Source: Cyanoderma ruficeps (taxonomy: Eukaryota > Chordata > Aves > Passeriformes > Timaliidae). Taken from it: a stretch of DNA of 64,000 nt. The stretch covers positions 248,001 to 312,000 of the forward strand of contig VZDJ01000662.1 of NCBI GenBank assembly GCA_008694505.1, written 5' to 3'. This document shows, piece after piece, positions 51,197-63,186 of this stretch. How positions within the stretch are numbered: the first letter of the stretch is position 1; each line of letters begins with the position of its first letter. The translations under genes were made by a program, and so were the position numbers. The notes beneath the pieces were generated by a model. That model saw only the letters and a list, made by a program, of their open reading frames with translations, did not search any database and was not told the origin of the DNA.

Positions 51197-53072
51197 CATG
51201 TCTTGCAGCTCATTNTTTTCTATTTGGGTTTTCCCGATTTTATTTTTTAAATATTGTGACATTTGAAATGTGACATATTTGTAATATGATAATAGTAACA
51301 ATATGAAGTAAAACATGTATTGTAAGAGTTATCTAGAATAAGTTCAGAATATAGTTTCCTCACACTGGTTCATTTAGACATTGATTGGGAAAGGCCTAAA
51401 GCTACATTGGAAGTGCATACATCTCACTAAAAAATTTGGTAACTGTGTTTCTGTTCTTGCTTACTCTTTGTCTGACAGCTCATGCATGTTTAGCATACAC
51501 AGAAATGCCGGACATCTGTCTAAAGAAAATGTCATTGTGAACCCCTCATAAAAAGAGTGTAAAAGTGGCATTTATTTATTTGTGCTACCATATGCTTTTA
51601 ATACACATTAATATTTATGATGCTAAGATTCCATCTCTGAGGCCATATATTTGATATTACATTTTAAAGCAGAAAGGATTTTTTCAAGCTTCTTTTTATA
51701 CCATAGATGTCTGTATTCATACTTAGTTTTTTGACAAAGTTTCTTCTCCATTTGTTTCTTTTTTTAATTATGCAAGGAAAGAGGGATAAAGATAGGTACT
51801 ATTAGATTCCTTATTCATACCTAATATATAATGAAAATCAAACATATAATTGCTATATAAAATTTTCAGTGTATCTCAGAATACTGACTCAGGAAGTCCA
51901 TTATGTGTAGGTAAAAGCCTCTGGAATATCCTACACTATTTTCAACCACTTGTTTTTCTCTTTCTTTCTTAAGAAACTGATCTCTACAGACAAAATTCTA
52001 GGTGTGGTAGACCTGATGTCAAAAATGACTGTAAACTTCAATGGGCTCAGATTCTTTTTCTTTGGTGCTTTGTTGTGTATGTGTTCATGTTATGAATTGA
52101 TTGAAAGATGATGGGCACTGCTAATTTGCTACAGCTGTGAAGTGATATTCTCATTTTACCTGCAGAACAGGTGCAAAATGATTGAAATCAGACCGTGCTT
52201 CCTTGCATAGGTACTATAATAACTAGGAGTAATTCATGTACTGTGAACTTAGCTGATTTTTGTTAGTTGTTCTCCCAGGAATAGAAGATATATCAGTTTT
52301 AGGACTTAAATTTCAGACCATGAAATGTAGCCCTATAGCAGTTTGTTGTTAATGCTTTTGCTGTTCTTTCCAATGAAGTAATGTAGAAGAAAGTTCTGGT
52401 ATTAAGATATGTTTGCCCATAGATCATTCCTAATGGTTGAAATGAATTCATCAACTTACACAAAATAAATAGCTGATTCATTGCAAGGAAATATAAGACA
52501 ATATAATCTTGTTTACTATATGTTTCTAATAAATCAGACTTTAAGCTTGCAATCATGTTAATGCAATTTAATAGTGCATAATAGTCTGTGGATAAAACAA
52601 GTGACATTATGGGACTATTGCAATTAATTTGCATGTAAAGAAAAGTCTTTATGTATTAGTAGGAGTTTTGCTTATGAAAAAAAATCCCCAGGTACTTCAT
52701 CAAGCATACTTGTGCTCCACCAGTTCACCTTGATTCAGAATTTTATGCTTTCCTATAGTAGCTAACAAATGAGCAAACATGAGCACAGATGTCCAAACTT
52801 GAAAAACAAGAGAATTGCAGTGACCTTCTTCCTTCACTGCTAAGCACTGTGCAAGGAATGCATATCAGCATTTTCACAGCCACTGTGTTGTTAATCTAGT
52901 TCAAGAATGTAGGAATGTAAAATTTGCATTGCAGACATAAGAATAACTATGAAATTTTGTAATATCAAATAAAAGGTTGGTCACAATAGGTGGTTAATCA
53001 TTGCTTCTTTGATGCCTATTATTTCCAAAAAATAGTATTATTTCCAATAAAATCATTTAGCATAACTGTATG

Positions 53073-53224
53073 GAAAATATAGAACAGTTTTTAAAAAGTC
53101 ACATTTTTAATATTGAATTCCTTTTTGGACATTTTTTAAAAACTAAGGAATAGAAAATATAGAACGGCTTAAAAGCCACACGTTTAATATTACATTTCTT
53201 TATTGGACATTTTTTAACAGTTGA
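53073..53224. repeat. 80-bp tandem duplication, diverged
   Basis: GAAAATATAGAAC begins at 53073 and again at 53153. Both units then share a CACA/CACATTTTTAATATT-like block, a TTCYTTWTTGGACATTTTTT block and an AACWGTTG-like end. Several indels and substitutions separate the two units, so the duplication is old. Confidence 0.85.
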
Positions 53225-54449
53225 GGCAAAGTCATCTGCTGACTAAAGGAGGGAGACATTGTTCATGTAAAATGTGTACCATATTATTATTTTTAAAAAA
53301 AGAAACCAAATAATTTGTGATATGTCTTGAAAAAGCAGTGCTAAAAACAGTAGGAAGAAAATGACAAAGTATTTGTAAACAGCAAGATTTCATGTACTGT
53401 GACTGAAACTGAGTCATAATAATAGGACATTGAACTGATATGTTTAAGAATAAAAGTGTGTTATCATAAAAAGTAATACAATATGTTTAGCTTTTCTAGA
53501 TTAATAAGTCTACTATTTTGGTATTCACTCATACATTGTTTAGGTTATGGCTATCATTCTATCAGAGATTATTAACATAGTTTAAGGAAAAGGAAAAAGG
53601 TATCCTGAAGATATAGAATATGGATATTGACATAATATTAAAAAGAAATAATTGTAGACAATTTTTAAGAGCTTCAGAAATTATTACAAGACTCAAGAGA
53701 AATGATATATGACTACTTAGTAAGAACAAAATTATAATTGGCCTACTCGCACAAGTAGATCTACTGAAATCAATAGGATTATTCATGTAAACCAGGCCAA
53801 TTACTCTTGTCCTTATTAGATTGACATTGGACTAACTATTTTAAAGTTTCCCAGAACAGTAAAATCCTTTTGTAACAGTAATTTGAGCTTAATTTTTCTG
53901 GCACGCAGAACAATAATTCTCTGTTTCTGATTTACAAACAAAACAGATCTTTATGTTTTCATCCGCCTCCTCCTCCTTTTTTTTCCCCAGTATAATTTCA
54001 GTACAGGTTACACTGTGAATAGCACTAACTGTAGGAAAGTTGCCTAACAGATGCTACAGACCTGATTTTAGTTGATGGTTTCTTGTGGTTATTTCAAGAT
54101 CAACCTGTTCTATCTTCTGTGAAGGTGTTCAGTCATGCCCCTTGGGGTATGTTTAACAGATCTTCTGTCGCTACAGGTTCAGATAGATTTGATTTACTTT
54201 GCCAGCCTGCCTCCCCGTTAGTGACAGCCTTTTGCTCCTGTTGTTCTTGCAACCGGGTATGGAAGATCTAAATGTGACATGCACTTTCACATGTAACTCC
54301 TCACAAAAAAATGCAGCTCTTTGCAGGATTTTTGTTGCCAAATTATGGTCTCTCCCCTCTAAATATATATTTTCTCTAATAATTTGTGCTTACAATGTGC
54401 AGGAGGGAAAAACATGCTGAGTGTTGAAAAATGTAGTTCTTAATAAAGA

Positions 54450-54469
54450 TTTTTTAATTAATTAAAAAA
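54450..54469. repeat. AT-only 20-bp perfect palindrome
   Basis: Six T, AATTAATT, then six A. The low complexity makes chance likely. Confidence 0.8.
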
Positions 54470-54778
54470 AAAATTTCCAGCATTATCTCTGGTATGAAAA
54501 ATAGCTCAAATGAGACCAGAATACCAACGTGACAGAGTTTCCACTTTAAATTTGACAAAAGCAGCATGCCATTGCATTTCCCAGCTGCAACTGGCAGGAC
54601 ATTAGATGTTGCTAAAACCATAAATTAAGACTAGTTGGAGTAACTTCAGACAAAATAAAGACTGACACATCTGCAACCAGCACAACCAAAAAGAAAGAAA
54701 AAGTTTCTAATAGAAAGATAAATTTAAAAAAATCTAAATAAAGCCTATTTCTATTAACAAAATTTAAAAACTAGAAAT

Positions 54779-55036
54779 TAAAAAAGAAAAAAAAGAAAAA
54801 AAAGGAAAAACCAAACGAAAACAAAACAAAACAAAACCAACAAAACAAAAAAACCCAAAAAANNNNNNNNNNNNNNNNNNNNNNNNNNNNNNNNNNNNNN
54901 NNNNNNNNNNNNNNNNNNNNNNNNNNNNNNNNNNNNNNNNNNNNNNNNNNNNNNNNNNNNNNNNNNNNNNNNNNNNNNNNNNNNNNNNNNNNNNNNNNNN
55001 NNNNNNCAAAACAAAACAACAACAACAACAACAAAA
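54779..55036. repeat. A/C-rich low-complexity tract with an internal N gap
   Basis: The left side consists of A runs with G and then CAAAA units. The right side has CAAAACAAAAC followed by an (AAC)n run at about 55016-55033. Between them is a run of 144 N. The apparent frames with long X stretches are artefacts. The complement is a T/G-rich tract like that at 679-817. Confidence 0.9.
54863..55006. other. Assembly gap (144 N)
   Basis: A run of 144 unknown bases. The size may be estimated rather than measured. It sits inside simple sequence, where assemblies often break. Confidence 0.98.
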
Positions 55037-58000
55037 AACTCAAAACCCAAAAGCCAAACCTTTAAACTCTCTGTGAGCAGGAGATCTTATGAATAAAATA
55101 TTTTAGAGCAATTTTAAACTTCACTGCAGTATGAGGATAAATTGCTGATTATATTTCTCTTCTTTTTGGATTGAAAGTGGAACATAATACATTTTATTTT
55201 TCTTTTTGCTTTTTCAAGGAACAGTCTGTGCTTTTCTTAATAACCTTTAATCTTAATTTTTTATTGCATTGTTAATATATTCCACAATCTATCTCTTTTT
55301 GTACCTCTTTTTTTCCTTCCTGTCTATATTTTGACAGTAGGTCAAGTGTTTTTGAAACACTTATCTTTTCTTTTTAATTCTGAACTGTCTGTGTCTTCCT
55401 GAATTCTCTTTTATCTTTGGAAAATCTGCAGATTCCTCCACTCCTTTTTAAGGGAGAGAAAGAGTATACAGAATTGTATCATCTATATGAATATTGCATT
55501 TTGTATAAGGTTTGCAGTGGGAATAACTATTTTTTCTCAGATATTCAGACCACTTCATTTTACATTATTCACTGATTTAGATGAAATTCATCCATGGCCT
55601 TTAAAGAGAAAAAGAATTATTTTGGCTGATTTGTTGTCTTGCAATAGTTTAGTGCCCAAAGGAAGAAGAAAGACAGCAAAAACTGTCAATCCACAGCAGT
55701 TTTTATTGAAGTCCAATTTATATAACCACCTTTTACGGAATTATTTTCTTCTTGAATGGTAATTTTATTTGTCTTATCTTGTATAACATTATGGAAATTG
55801 TGCCTTATAAGCTGATATATAAACATTGGGGTTTTTTCTGCATCTAATAGTTCTGTCAAGGAATCCCTGTCTTGTTGCATTTCTTTGAGATATTAAAAGG
55901 TTTTACCCAGAAGAATAGTTGTTCAAGCATCCATTTTCTCAGATTTTATGTCATCACCCTCTAATAAAAAGTATTGGCTACACAGAAGCATATTAAGAAT
56001 ACATTAGATGAACTTTTTCTCCAGTCTTTGTGGATACAATTTGAAAGTCAGAGATAAATAGGAATAGGACGTGCTTATGTATAGGTCTAATAAAACTCTG
56101 AATATCACACCTGTCTCTGAAAATAAGCAAGTAAAATTTTGTTTAAAATGAATACCTTTGTTTAAATTATTTCTGACTCTTCAGTGTTACAGGATAATCT
56201 TAAACAGGTGTGCAGATATAAATAATATGACAAAGTGAGTTCATCTTGCAGTGAACATAATACAGGGTTCATTTCTTCTTTGCCATCTTAATCTGACTTT
56301 AAAGCAGTTCAGAAGTATAGTCTTACTCATACTAATATCTGTATTAAAATTTCATACTTACATTAAAGTTTAGACATATTTTTTATATTTATGCATAATG
56401 CTATATCTGCTTCTGGTTTTGTTTTGGATTTGTTTTTTTTTTCACTTACCATGCCGTAATAATCCTATCTCTTCACTTTCATATATCTTTCCAAGTTTTT
56501 ACCAGCTTTTTGTTCACATTACATATCTTCTATGAAAACTGATGTTATATTTCTTGCCTAGTTTTAGTCTTCCAATGATAGTCTTAATTAGTTTCATTAT
56601 AATAGTCAGCTAAGGTCCATGATGTATTTTTCTATCTTTAACTCATGAAGTGGTTGCACTGCTACATGAATGATTATCAAATGAAGGACAGTCTGTCTGC
56701 ACTTTTCTTAATTTTCTATGTCTTACTTTCTTAGTTTTCTTAGTTCTGTGATTTTAGCTTCGTTTTTTCTCTTTTGTGTACTATGAGCTATATTTAAACA
56801 CATTGGAATTTTTATGTCTATTGGTTTTCATCTAATAGGTAATCCATTTTTGTATCATGACTTCATACACTTAATTAATTATTTCATTTATTGGATTTAT
56901 GCTGTTTCCTTTTGGTTAATGTGCATTTTAAAATCATACTCAGAATTTTAAACTGTATGAGTTCTAGGGTTATTCTTTGTATCATGCTATTTACAGGTAG
57001 GCTTTGTGTTAGTTAATGAGAAATTCATCAGCACCTGAATTGAAGGTAATCGCTTACTACTAAGATACTTCTATGAACTCTTCTATTCCTCTGCTGTGTG
57101 TGAGCTATATTTCACCTCAGTTGACCTTCTATGATTACAGTGATTGTCTGATTGGATTTTAGTCCAGTCACATTGCTGCCTGAAAGGCTTCATTTACTTA
57201 GTCAAATAACTTGAGCTTGCTGGTTAGCAGTGTAAAGGCATAATATAATATGAAACAGACCATAACAATATTAAGATCACTTAAAACATTGTGCAAGAAA
57301 TCCCCAAAAGATTAGCGTACTTGATAAAGATACAACATTCAGAACAATGCTTTTTCATAGGAAATATATTGAAGGTATGTAAACCTTCATAAGGAGCATC
57401 TACATTTTATTACCTGGGAAAATATCACCTTGTTTCTTCTGCTTAGTATGGATTTGCACATAATCAGTATGTTGGTGTTAGTAAGGCCTGTGTGAGGATC
57501 TCTGAGATTTAAAAGAGAATGAACTGCTTCCAACCTTTTTTTTTACATGATACTGCTTTACTAATAAGCCCCCCCAAACAAGCAGTTTGACCTAAGCCAT
57601 ATCCTTGCCACAAGCCAAAAGACTAGCTGTGAATGATTAGACTTTGAAATTATATTCAGTGAAGCATGCTTCTAGACAGACAGAAACCAAAGTCAGCCCC
57701 AATTTTGTATATAGCAATGTAGAGAAATGTTCCCTTCCTGCTTATGAAATGTAAATGTGCAAAGGTGCTGAAAATAGCTCGAGAAAAGTGCAGATAGTAG
57801 GTCAGTACTGTTTCTTTCAATATATATATTTCCTTCATTACAGTGCATCTTAAACCAGTTCTAGCTCTAAAAAATAAATGCTCAGCATTTATATATAGAA
57901 ACTGCAGTCCTATCCATTTTATTTCTGTAAGTGATGTCATTAAATCAATGGTGGAAGTCACACAAGGTAAGCACGTATGGCCCTTTGTGTATCTTTAAAA

Positions 58001-58850
58001 AGATGCACATTTATCAGAGAGATTCATTATTAAAATGTGATGGTGGAGATATAAATCAGTGCTGGTTTTTAAAGGTTAGATCAGTTATATGGGTCTTCAA
58101 AGCATGTGCTGTTTTTATCATAATTAAGAGCTCTTCTTAACAAGATAATCTTTTTTCTGCTTTAAATGCATATTTTAATGTTGGATCTGACTTTATGGCT
58201 CCTGTAGCCTACAAAAAGAGCTCTCTGGAGGATCAGTTTCCTCCATCATGAAAACTTTTGAGTTTTCAGGAGTTTTGCTGCACAAACAAAACTCATTGAA
58301 TATTTTTGAGAAACTGAAATGTGTAGAGATTGAGCTAACTCTTGTACTGATTCACTGCTCAACACACCAATAAATAATCGTATTGACATAAGAGTATTTT
58401 GGCATCTTATAAACTAAATAAGGTAAAATAATTGGTAAAATGCTTCATATTGGCAGTACTGCTGAAATACAAAGTAACCCTAGGAATCCCTAGTATCCAT
58501 TCCTAGGATAACACAATCTATGAGAAAAACTTCTATGAAAATTAAATTAACAAAAATTTAAAGAAATCAAAATAGAATGGATATGGGTGATGATTTTTAG
58601 TTTTGCTTGTTTAAAAAAAATAGAAATCATCTACATGGTTAAAACAACAAAATAAAATAATTAAGTAATTACAAATAATTAAGACCATTTCTTTCTAGGT
58701 ATGAGGTAGAGACAGTGGAGTACTAGAGAGAAAGGATGAAGTACATGTGAATATTAAATGGAGAAAAAAAACAATATAAACAACGGCACACTGTTACTGT
58801 AGGAAGTAACATACTGTCCATGAATGGATTTTGCATGGAATAAAAAGAAA

Positions 58851-59745
58851 CACAGAATCACATAGTTGTTACATTTGGAAGGGACCTCTGGAGATATCTA
58901 ATCTAAGTCTGCTGCAAAACAGGATCAGCTGAAGTGGGCTACACATGAACGCATCCAGGTGGGATTTGAATATCTTCAGAAGGGCAGAGTCCATGACCTC
59001 CCCAGGCAGCCTCTTCCAGTGCTATTACACTGATTACACTGTTCCATGTTAAGGAGTTCTTCCTCATGTTGACGTAGAACTTGTATTTCAATTTATGGCC
59101 ACTGCTACTCCTTCTGTTGCTGGGCACCCCTGAAAATAGTCTGGCACTATCACCTGCCTTTGAGATATTTATAAGCACTTACGAGATCCCGTCTCAGTCT
59201 TCTCTAGACTAAAAAGGCCAAGTCTCTCCTCATAAGAGAGAAGCTCCAGACCCTTGATCATCCTTGTGGCTCTCCACTGGACCCTCTCCTGCAGCTTCTT
59301 GTCTCTCTTATGCTGAGGAGCCCAGAACTGGACACAGCACTCCAGGTGTGGCCTCACTAGGGCTGAGTAGAGGGGAAGGGTCACCTCCCTCGACCTGCTG
59401 GCCACACTCTTCCCCAGGATTCCATTTGCCCTCCTGGCCACAGGAGCACTGACAGCTCATGGACAACTTGTGATCCACCAGGAGTCCCTGGTGCACAGAG
59501 CTGCTCTGTAGGAGGTCAGCCCCAGCCTGTGCTGGCACTTGGGGCTGTTCCTCCCCAGGTGCAGGACCCAGCGCTTGCCCTTGTTGAGCCTCATTAGGTT
59601 TCTCTGTGCCCAACCCTCCAGCTGATCAAGGTCCCAGGGAATGGCAGCAGAGCTTTCAGGTGGATCAGCCACTGTCCCCAGTTTAGTGCCACCAGCAAAC
59701 TTGCTGAGGGTGCATTTGATCCATTCCTCCAGGTCATTTGATAAA
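58851..59745 (-). mobile_element. CR1 LINE, 5'-truncated, minus strand
   Basis: A typical avian CR1. The reversed tail CACAGAATCACATAG opens at 58851, followed by TTTGGAAGGGACCTCTGGAG and the 3' UTR. ORF2 sequence then runs up to about 59745, where similarity stops just upstream of the reverse-transcriptase FADD region. It is better preserved than the copy at 10977-12560, with long stretches of ORF2 still readable. The truncation point reads GATAAAAGTGATAAATATTT. Confidence 0.93.
58939..59740 (-). pseudogene. CR1 ORF2 C-terminal reverse-transcriptase remnant
   Basis: Reading the minus strand, the frame begins with the palm segment that should contain the catalytic FADD box. Here it reads KFAGGTKLG, so both catalytic aspartates (codons at 59693-59688) are glycine. 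The stretch [14 protein letters not shown] follows, then a shift into another phase for [10 protein letters not shown]. It shifts back for [18 protein letters not shown] and [13 protein letters not shown], and changes again near 59178 for the last part (GHKLKYKFYVNMRKN). At least three frameshifts plus an extra base near 59740 break it. The endonuclease domain and fingers are missing. Confidence 0.9.
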
Positions 59746-61945
59746 AGTGATAAATATTTGATAAAGAAAACTTGGAAAAATTCTGGAACAGTATTCTAAC
59801 AAAATGTAGTGCAATCCAAAACCCACCTAGGGGTTAAGATGATAATACCTTTTTGAATTATTCTATTTTTGTGGTTACTTTTGATTCTAGGAGAATGAAT
59901 TTTTGCACCAAAGATTGGCAGTATAAATTACTTTGTTTTAATTCTCTTTTTTTCCCTTCTGATTTATATATTTGGATTTGATATTGTCCCATGATGTTCA
60001 ATTAATTTTTCTATTTGAAATCACAGTCATTAAGACATATTCTTGTGTACCTACATATTCCACTTCAACAAGGTTTTCAGCAAGACCTAGCAGAATATTG
60101 ACTTATCTTACCTTTTAAGTTCGATTTTAATACTGAATGTAATAAAACTAACAGAATTAGTTATTACTAAAATCTTCAAACTTTAAATATTGACCCCTTC
60201 TTCACCTCTCAATATCAATGCTTCCTTGAATTTTATTTTTGGAAACAGTTTGTTTTTATTTTCTCTTACAAAGAAAATCTCAACTGTAACCTCAGCTTGC
60301 AGCATGTATTGATAGATTTTAATCAGTTTTCAGAATACCTGAATGGTAATTTTCCTAGACCAAACCAGTCATACCTATTTGGACAATAACACAGGGGTTT
60401 TAGTCCCCTGGAAATGTGAGGTAATCAAGGACTTCAAGTGGTTTTATCTAAAAATGGATTATTGCTCTAAAGCATTATTTTTTTTATATGAAGGTGTTAT
60501 TTTGACATACTCACAATTTGTCATAAACGACTGGAAAAGGTGCCAATAGAATTTCAGATAAATCATTCTCACAGTTTTCACTTTTGTATGTACGTTCTTA
60601 CTTAAGCATCTAATAGGGGTGAAACGTGATTTCATACCAGTCTGAGACTATTGATTTTTTTCCCATTACCATAACTTTAAACAGATAAAACTAAATCATA
60701 ATTGCTGTGTTGGATGCATCACTGCATATATCATCAATAAAATTGTGCATACTCTGTTTAAAAATGAAATTTTAATTCAAATATGCTTCTTGGTAGTTAA
60801 GTTGCATGCATCTGGGGCCCAATATTGAAAATCAGTCTGATCTGGCTCTGAGGTACAATTCAATATCAGGATGAAAATAAAAATGAGAAACCTCCAATTT
60901 TATCAAATTGAAAACAAAAAAAATTGGGAAGATTGTGGACAACTGATTTTTGTTTTTTGATTCTCAGCCTGTATGAAAGATGAATTGATATAAGACATCA
61001 GCATATTTCTGCAGAATTGTAAAAAAAGTTTCCTGTTTGATGACATACATTTTTTGTAATATTAAGAAGTGTGAGGTGAATTAACACTTCAGACCTCATG
61101 TTACAGAATCATAAATAAATGTAATTTTTGTCCACATTAGGAAAATTGTAATAGCAGGCCCCAGGATTACATTATACAGAAGATCTGGCTTGACATATTC
61201 TAGTGACATATATATTTAGAAATGCAGGCAACTGCTAAACAAAACCCTCAAAATCATTGATTGTTGAGCAATATACTGAAATGGTTAGTATTAGATGTTA
61301 CTAAATAGAACTGAATGTCTTATTTTAAGGAATTTGCTTCAGCTATCACTAAGGAAAGCAACAAAGGCAAAAAAATGGGTTGAGAGTCGGGAAATGAGAA
61401 ATGAGAACTAATTTTCCATCAGTAAGTGTTTATATGCATTGGAGTTCTATATATATGTAAGTACAGGTGGTCATAGGAAGATATATTGCAGGTATGCAAT
61501 TGACTTGGTGAGAGATTAGAGTCTGACTTAGTGCCTGAAATGTGGCCTGACTGCTCAAGGCATTACTGAGCAGGATTGTTACAAGGAGTGAAGCTGCAGA
61601 ATGTAATAGCAGGGGTACTCAGTAAGTGTGAGCTTTAGTAGAACTTTAAGATCAGCCTTTATGTTTTGATGTAGGCCTTGATATCAATCAGACTATTTGC
61701 CTGGTGAAAATTACAGTATCTTGGATTGTATATGGGGCATGGATGCTGGTGTTCACACTAAATAAAATATATATCTCTTTGCAGAGAGATTTTACTATTC
61801 CTTCCCTATTAGTATGCGATTATTTGAATATAAACTCATTACTATTTAGTATTGAAGTGAAATTAGAGCTGAAACATAGTATTTTATAAACTAGATGGTA
61901 CTTTGCAACAAATCAGGCTTGCTCAATCCTCTTAATGTAAAGAAG
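59746..61945. other. AT-rich non-coding DNA between CR1 copies
   Basis: No gene or repeat recognised. Short frames (for example 60343-60549 plus) show no known motif. Confidence 0.65.
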
Positions 61946-62178
61946 TCATAGAATCATAGAATGTCAAGGGTTGGAAGGGACCTTAAGATCATCTAATCCC
62001 AACCCACCTGTCATGGGAAGAGACACCTTTCAGTAGGCCTTATTACTAAAGGCCTTACCCAACCTGGCTTTGAACACTGCCGGGACTGAGACATCCACAG
62101 CTTCCTTTGGCAATGTGTTTCTGTTTCACACCACCCTCACAAGTAAAAAAATTCTTCTAATAGACAACCTAAACACCC
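61946..62178 (-). mobile_element. CR1 LINE 3' end fragment, minus strand
   Basis: It starts with two reversed tail octamers (TCATAGAATCATAGAAT). It then follows the standard CR1 3' end: GGGTTGGAAGGGACCTTAAG, ATCATCTAATCCCAACC, ACCTGGCTTTGAACACTG. It ends in last-codon sequence AAATTCTTCTAATAGACAAC. It carries an atypical segment around 62033-62060 (CAGTAGGCCTTATTACTAAA). The intact tail octamers suggest it is younger than the copy at 62741. A 67-codon plus frame (62070-62273) is antisense to it. Confidence 0.92.
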
Positions 62179-62740
62179 ATGATAAGGAACACATAATACA
62201 AAATTGTGACACTTTTTATGGCAGTGGAACTGGCTTGAAAGCTTTCACTGCTAGTTGTCAAAATATTTTTTAAGTTCTTAAGCATTGAAAATTAGCTAAC
62301 TGTCATCAGAGAAATCTGCTGCAGTAAGATCCGTTGTTTTAATTTCTTACTGAGGTTATGTGAGAAATCAGCTATGCAAACATTTGTGTTATGTAAACAA
62401 AGCATGGTCACAGGTGTCTCCTCTAATATGACAAAAATGACTTATATCAGAAATTTAAAATTAGATTTAGATATCTTTTTATCTTGAGATATTCAAGCTG
62501 TTTTAGAAGGCAAAATTCAGGTTTTCCATTAATGGATTTATTTGTTCCTGACAGAATATGAAATATTATAAGTTTCCTTGACTGAATTCAAGCAAGATCT
62601 CATGCCATGAATAATGAAAAAAAAGAAAAAAAAAAAAAAGGCAAGACAAGAATCCTAAATAATACGTGGAATGTGATACCAGTGTCAGCTCATGAATTAT
62701 CAGCTCAGTTCACTGACAGGTCTGTCATATTCTTACACAG
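62179..62740. other. Non-coding spacer with A-rich tract
   Basis: Nothing recognised except a purine tract at 62616-62640 consisting of A runs split by one G. Confidence 0.65.
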
Positions 62741-62805
62741 TCATAGATTGATTAAGGTTGGAAAAGACTTCTAAGATCCAACCAGTCTGAATTTTCTGAT
62801 CCATT
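62741..62805 (-). mobile_element. CR1 LINE tail remnant, minus strand
   Basis: TCATAGATTGATTAAGGTTG, GGAAAAGACTTCTAAGATC and CAACCAGTCTGAATT correspond to the terminal CR1 3' UTR. Only about 65 bp is clear. It could be the detached 3' tail of the CR1 copy that resumes at about 63187, or a separate insertion. Confidence 0.7.
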
Positions 62806-63186
62806 TGGCATCCTTTTACTTGCACGGTTCTGAGTCATAGAAAAACTATTGATTTGAGCTCCTGTGGATATATGTAGTCTGCGTGTTTGCTTAACTACAC
62901 TTAAGTACTAAGCTGTAGCTGAACCAATGAGATTTATCAGACCAAGTTGTGATTCACTGAGTCAGTCACACAGCACAATTGGTTTGCAACATGTATAAAT
63001 TTGCTGCAGGTAACTGGGAGATAAATAGTCATGGTTTATTTTACTTTCTGCATGGGCTGGAATATACCATGTGTTACAGAGAAAACTGATTTGCAAATGA
63101 TAACTTAAATACAGGAATAAATATACATTTTTATTGTTGTTCCCTGACAAGTGATAATTAAGGTCATTGATTTTTATAAAATTCTG
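62806..63186. other. Unassigned sequence between two CR1 pieces
   Basis: No clear CR1 similarity. It may be a diverged part of one CR1 copy or a later insertion. A short minus frame (63261-62962) starts in CR1 sequence and reads through it. Confidence 0.5.

Larger units (their letters stand above)
47646..58850. other. AT-rich non-coding DNA with an assembly gap
   Basis: About 11 kb with no recognisable gene or interspersed repeat. The longest frame of the window (48424-48942 plus, 172 codons) lies here. It has only a handful of acidic residues, no recognisable domain and no context, so I treat it as chance. A (TATT)n run with a nearby N (51215), an 80-bp tandem duplication and a 144-bp gap are listed separately. 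50140-50560 is somewhat less AT-rich but was not identified. Confidence 0.65.

Noticed and set aside
54450..54469. AT-only palindrome as a possible regulatory site
   Set aside because: It is made of A and T runs only and is expected by chance in this background. It is listed only as a repeat.
54764..55050. Frames with long runs of X
   Set aside because: These are artefacts of translating the N gap and the flanking A/C-rich repeat.
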